From assembly GCA_003023165.1 (NCBI GenBank), contig PXSD01000076.1, forward strand, positions 1-6,913: 6,913 nucleotides of DNA, written 5' to 3'. Shown here in pieces: positions 4,741 to 6,913 of this stretch (positions are counted from its first letter, which is position 1; each line of letters opens with the position of its first letter). The position numbers and the translations under genes are program-made. The DNA comes from Halobacteriales archaeon QS_9_67_15 (GTDB lineage Archaea > Halobacteriota > Halobacteria > Halobacteriales > Haloarculaceae). The notes below the pieces were generated by a model. That model worked only from the letters and a program-made list of their open reading frames with translations, made no database searches and was not told the DNA's origin.

Positions 4741-6834
4741 ATGACCGACGAAGCGGCCGAAACCGTCGAGACCAATCCGTACGTCGAGGACCCGACGACG
4801 GAGTTCGACCCCGTCGACGCGCTCTCGGAGGACGCGGCCCGCGAGCAGGCCGCCGCCCTCCGCGAGGCGATCCGCTATCACGACCACCGCTACTACGTCG
4901 AGAACGACCCGGTGGTCGACGACCGCGTGTACGACGCGCTGTTCTCCCGCCTGCGCGACCTCGAGGAGACGTTCGACATCCAGACCGCGGACAGTCCGAC
5001 CCAGCGCGTCGGGGGCGCACCGCGGGACGAACTGCCGGACGTAGAGCACGTCGCCACCATGGGCTCGGTCGACCAGGGCGGCGACGCCGACGAGGTCCGC
5101 GAGTTCGACCGGCGCGTCCGCGATGGACTCGACGACACCGACTACGACGGCGATATCGAGTACTACTGCGAGCCGAAGTTCGACGGCCTCTCGGTCGAGG
5201 TCGTCTACGAGGACGGCGTCTTCCAGCGCGCGGCGACGCGGGGCGACGGCGAGGTCGGCGACGACGTGACGGCGAACGTCCGAACGATCCCGACCGTTCC
5301 CCAGCGCCTGCGGGGCAACTACCCGGACTTCCTCGCGGTGCGGGGCGAGATATACATGCCCAAACCCGCGTTCCAGGCGTACAACCGCGAACTCGTCGAG
5401 CGCGGCGACGACCCGTTCGCCAACCCGCGCAACGCCGCCGCCGGCACGCTCCGGCAACTCGACCCCTCGGTCACCGCCGAGCGACCGCTCTCGGTATTCT
5501 TCTTCGACGTGCTCGCCGGGACCGACTTCGACACCCGCCGGGAGATGCACGAGACGTTTCCAGAGTGGGGACTGCGCGTCTGCGAGAAGACGACTGTCGT
5601 CGATGACATCGAGGCGGCCATCGACTACCGCGACGCGCGCCTCGAAGAGCGGGACGACCTCGACTACGAAACCGACGGCGTCGTCGTCTCAGTCGACGAC
5701 ATCGACGCCTGCGACGAACTCGGGGCGACCGCGCGAGCGCCCCGCTGGGCGTTCGCCTACAAGTTCCCCGCTCGGAGCGAACACACGACGGTCCGGGACG
5801 TGGTCGTCCAGGTCGGGCGCACCGGGCGACTCACGCCGGTCGCGCTCATGGACCCCGTCCAGGTCGGCGGCGTCACCGTCTCGCGCGCCTCCCTGCACAA
5901 CCCCGCCGAGATCGAACGACTCGGCGTCGGCGTCGGCGACGAGGTGCGCGTCCGCCGCGCCGGCGACGTGATCCCGGAGGTCGCGGCGGTCACCGACCCC
6001 GACGGCGACGGCCACTTCGAGTTCCCCGAGGAGTGTCCGGTCTGTGGCAGCCCTGTCGAACGTGACGGCCCGATGGCCTTCTGCACCGGCGGCCTCGGCT
6101 GTCGCGCCCAGCGCGAGCGCTCGGTCCAGCACTACGCCTCCCGCAAGGGACTCGACGTCGATGGAATAGGCGAGGAGCGCGTCCAGCAACTGCTCGATGC
6201 TGACCTCGTCTCGGACGTGGCCGACCTCTACGAGCTGACCGTCGACGACCTCACCGACCTGGAGGGCTGGGGCGAGACCAGCGCCGAGAACCTCGTCGCC
6301 GAACTCGACGACGCCCGCGAGCCCCCGCTCGCAGACTTCCTCACGGCCCTCGGCATCCCCGAGGTCGGCGCGACGGTCGCCGCCTCGCTGGCTCGCCACT
6401 TCGGTACCTTCGAGACAGTCAGGGTAGCCGACGAGGGCGAACTCCAGGCCGTCGACGACATCGGGCCGACGGTCGCCCGCGAGATCCGGGAGTTCTTCGA
6501 CAGCGAGGCCAACGCGGACGTGCTCGACCGCCTGCTCACACACGTCGACCCGCAGAAGGCCGAGACGTCGACCGGCGGCGCACTGGCCGGGGTGACTTTC
6601 GTCTTCACGGGCTCGCTCGACGGCTACACGCGGAGCGAGGCGCAGGACCTCGTCGAACGCACGGGCGGGTCGGCGACCAGTAGCGTGTCGAGCAACACGG
6701 ACTATCTGGTGCTCGGTGACAATACCGGTCAGACCAAGCAGGACGCGGCCGACGAACACGGCGTGCCGACCCTCGACGGCGTCGACGAGTTCGAGACGAA
6801 ACTGAGAGAGTACGGTGTCGAGACCGCGGAGTAG
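4741..6834 (+). CDS. ligA: NAD-dependent DNA ligase LigA
   Basis: This encodes a complete 697-residue ligase that seals 3'-OH/5'-phosphate nicks using NAD+ (releasing NMN) in replication and repair. Domains in order: an acidic N-terminal extension (1-34); domain Ia (about 35-80) with the NMN-binding residues Y51, D61, Y64 and D65; and the nucleotidyltransferase domain with CEPKFDG, where K146 is the AMP-accepting lysine, RGEIYMP (201-207), DGVVVSV (312-318) and YKFPAR (340-345). The OB fold follows (about 350-425, GRTGRLTPVA at 359-368). A Cys4 zinc finger uses C432, C435, C448 and C454 with bacterial spacing. Helix-hairpin-helix repeats lie at about 465-585, and a BRCT domain at about 612-692 (TFVFTGSL, 619-626). 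All signature residues are present, so it should be active. The usual bacterial MLSLDN is MGSVDQ here (107-112). The family is bacterial; its presence in haloarchaea, beside an ATP-dependent ligase, is known and attributed to gene transfer. Codon use matches the host. Confidence 0.98.
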   Translation: MTDEAAETVETNPYVEDPTTEFDPVDALSEDAAREQAAALREAIRYHDHRYYVENDPVVDDRVYDALFSRLRDLEETFDIQTADSPTQRVGGAPRDELPDVEHVATMGSVDQGGDADEVREFDRRVRDGLDDTDYDGDIEYYCEPKFDGLSVEVVYEDGVFQRAATRGDGEVGDDVTANVRTIPTVPQRLRGNYPDFLAVRGEIYMPKPAFQAYNRELVERGDDPFANPRNAAAGTLRQLDPSVTAERPLSVFFFDVLAGTDFDTRREMHETFPEWGLRVCEKTTVVDDIEAAIDYRDARLEERDDLDYETDGVVVSVDDIDACDELGATARAPRWAFAYKFPARSEHTTVRDVVVQVGRTGRLTPVALMDPVQVGGVTVSRASLHNPAEIERLGVGVGDEVRVRRAGDVIPEVAAVTDPDGDGHFEFPEECPVCGSPVERDGPMAFCTGGLGCRAQRERSVQHYASRKGLDVDGIGEERVQQLLDADLVSDVADLYELTVDDLTDLEGWGETSAENLVAELDDAREPPLADFLTALGIPEVGATVAASLARHFGTFETVRVADEGELQAVDDIGPTVAREIREFFDSEANADVLDRLLTHVDPQKAETSTGGALAGVTFVFTGSLDGYTRSEAQDLVERTGGSATSSVSSNTDYLVLGDNTGQTKQDAADEHGVPTLDGVDEFETKLREYGVETAE

Positions 6835-6848
6835 AACTCCATCATGGC

Positions 6849-6876
6849 GCGCGCTTGAGCGCGCTCTTGTGCGCGC
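6849..6876. repeat. Three GCGCGC tracts downstream of ligA
   Basis: GCGCGC occurs at 6849-6854, 6859-6864 and 6871-6876. The first two can pair around the loop TTGA, and the last two around TCTTGT, so two mutually exclusive hairpins are possible just after the ligA stop. No T-tract follows, unlike typical archaeal terminators. The remaining bases to 6913 contain GAGCGACCGC, the reverse complement of GCGGTCGCTC near 1537, and no supported gene start. Confidence 0.35.
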
Positions 6877-6913
6877 GATCGTAGCCGTGCGAGGGATGAG
6901 CGACCGCAGGGAG

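Noticed and set aside
4024..5550. Long open frame on the minus strand opposite the 5' half of ligA
   Set aside because: It is a mirror of conserved ligA codons, crosses the winged-helix gene and the GNAT remnant, and shows no domain.
1..6913. CRISPR array, tRNA or rRNA, complete insertion sequence, restriction or toxin-antitoxin system
   Set aside because: No regularly spaced repeats, cloverleaf sequence, transposase motif, or paired small toxin and antitoxin frames were found on either strand.

Overview
The window is GC-rich (roughly two thirds G+C) and its intact proteins are strongly acidic, with many Asp and Glu codons. TATA-like boxes lie about 25-32 bases before several start codons, which suggests leaderless transcripts. 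Together with the recognisable families (short Hsp20, acidic zinc-ribbon protein, small winged-helix protein, NAD-dependent DNA ligase) this points to a haloarchaeon. The genus cannot be told from the sequence alone.

Layout, left to right. (1) The first 28 codons of an exported or membrane-anchored protein on the minus strand (1-85), with a clear Shine-Dalgarno, a TATA-like box and an 8-2-8 palindrome (129-146) upstream. (2) A minus-strand DUF389/TIGR00341-type membrane protein gene (221-1440) broken by an internal out-of-frame deletion. (3) A 237-base divergent intergenic region with a 9-bp hairpin (1560-1580). (4) A plus-strand Hsp20 small heat-shock protein (1678-2073). (5) A plus-strand acidic protein with zinc-binding motifs at both ends, the first of which lacks one Cys (2172-2756). 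(6) A plus-strand PLP-dependent alanine/serine-glyoxylate-type aminotransferase (2880-4031) that follows its family to residue 344 and then runs into an unrelated Arg-rich tail. (7) An unassigned stretch (3912-4145), then the C-terminal remnant of a GNAT acetyltransferase on the minus strand with a one-base frameshift (4146-4345). (8) A small winged-helix protein (4405-4662). (9) A complete bacterial-type NAD-dependent DNA ligase, ligA (4741-6834). (10) A GC-rich tail with three GCGCGC tracts.

The intact genes look like independent housekeeping or stress units, each with its own promoter, and not an operon or a defence system. I found no CRISPR array, tRNA, rRNA, complete insertion sequence or toxin-antitoxin pair, and no evidence of a new multi-gene system. 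The most notable feature is gene decay: three genes in 7 kb are damaged in different ways (internal deletion, replaced C-terminus, N-terminal loss plus frameshift). Two of these flank one short unassigned segment, which looks like an old rearrangement scar.
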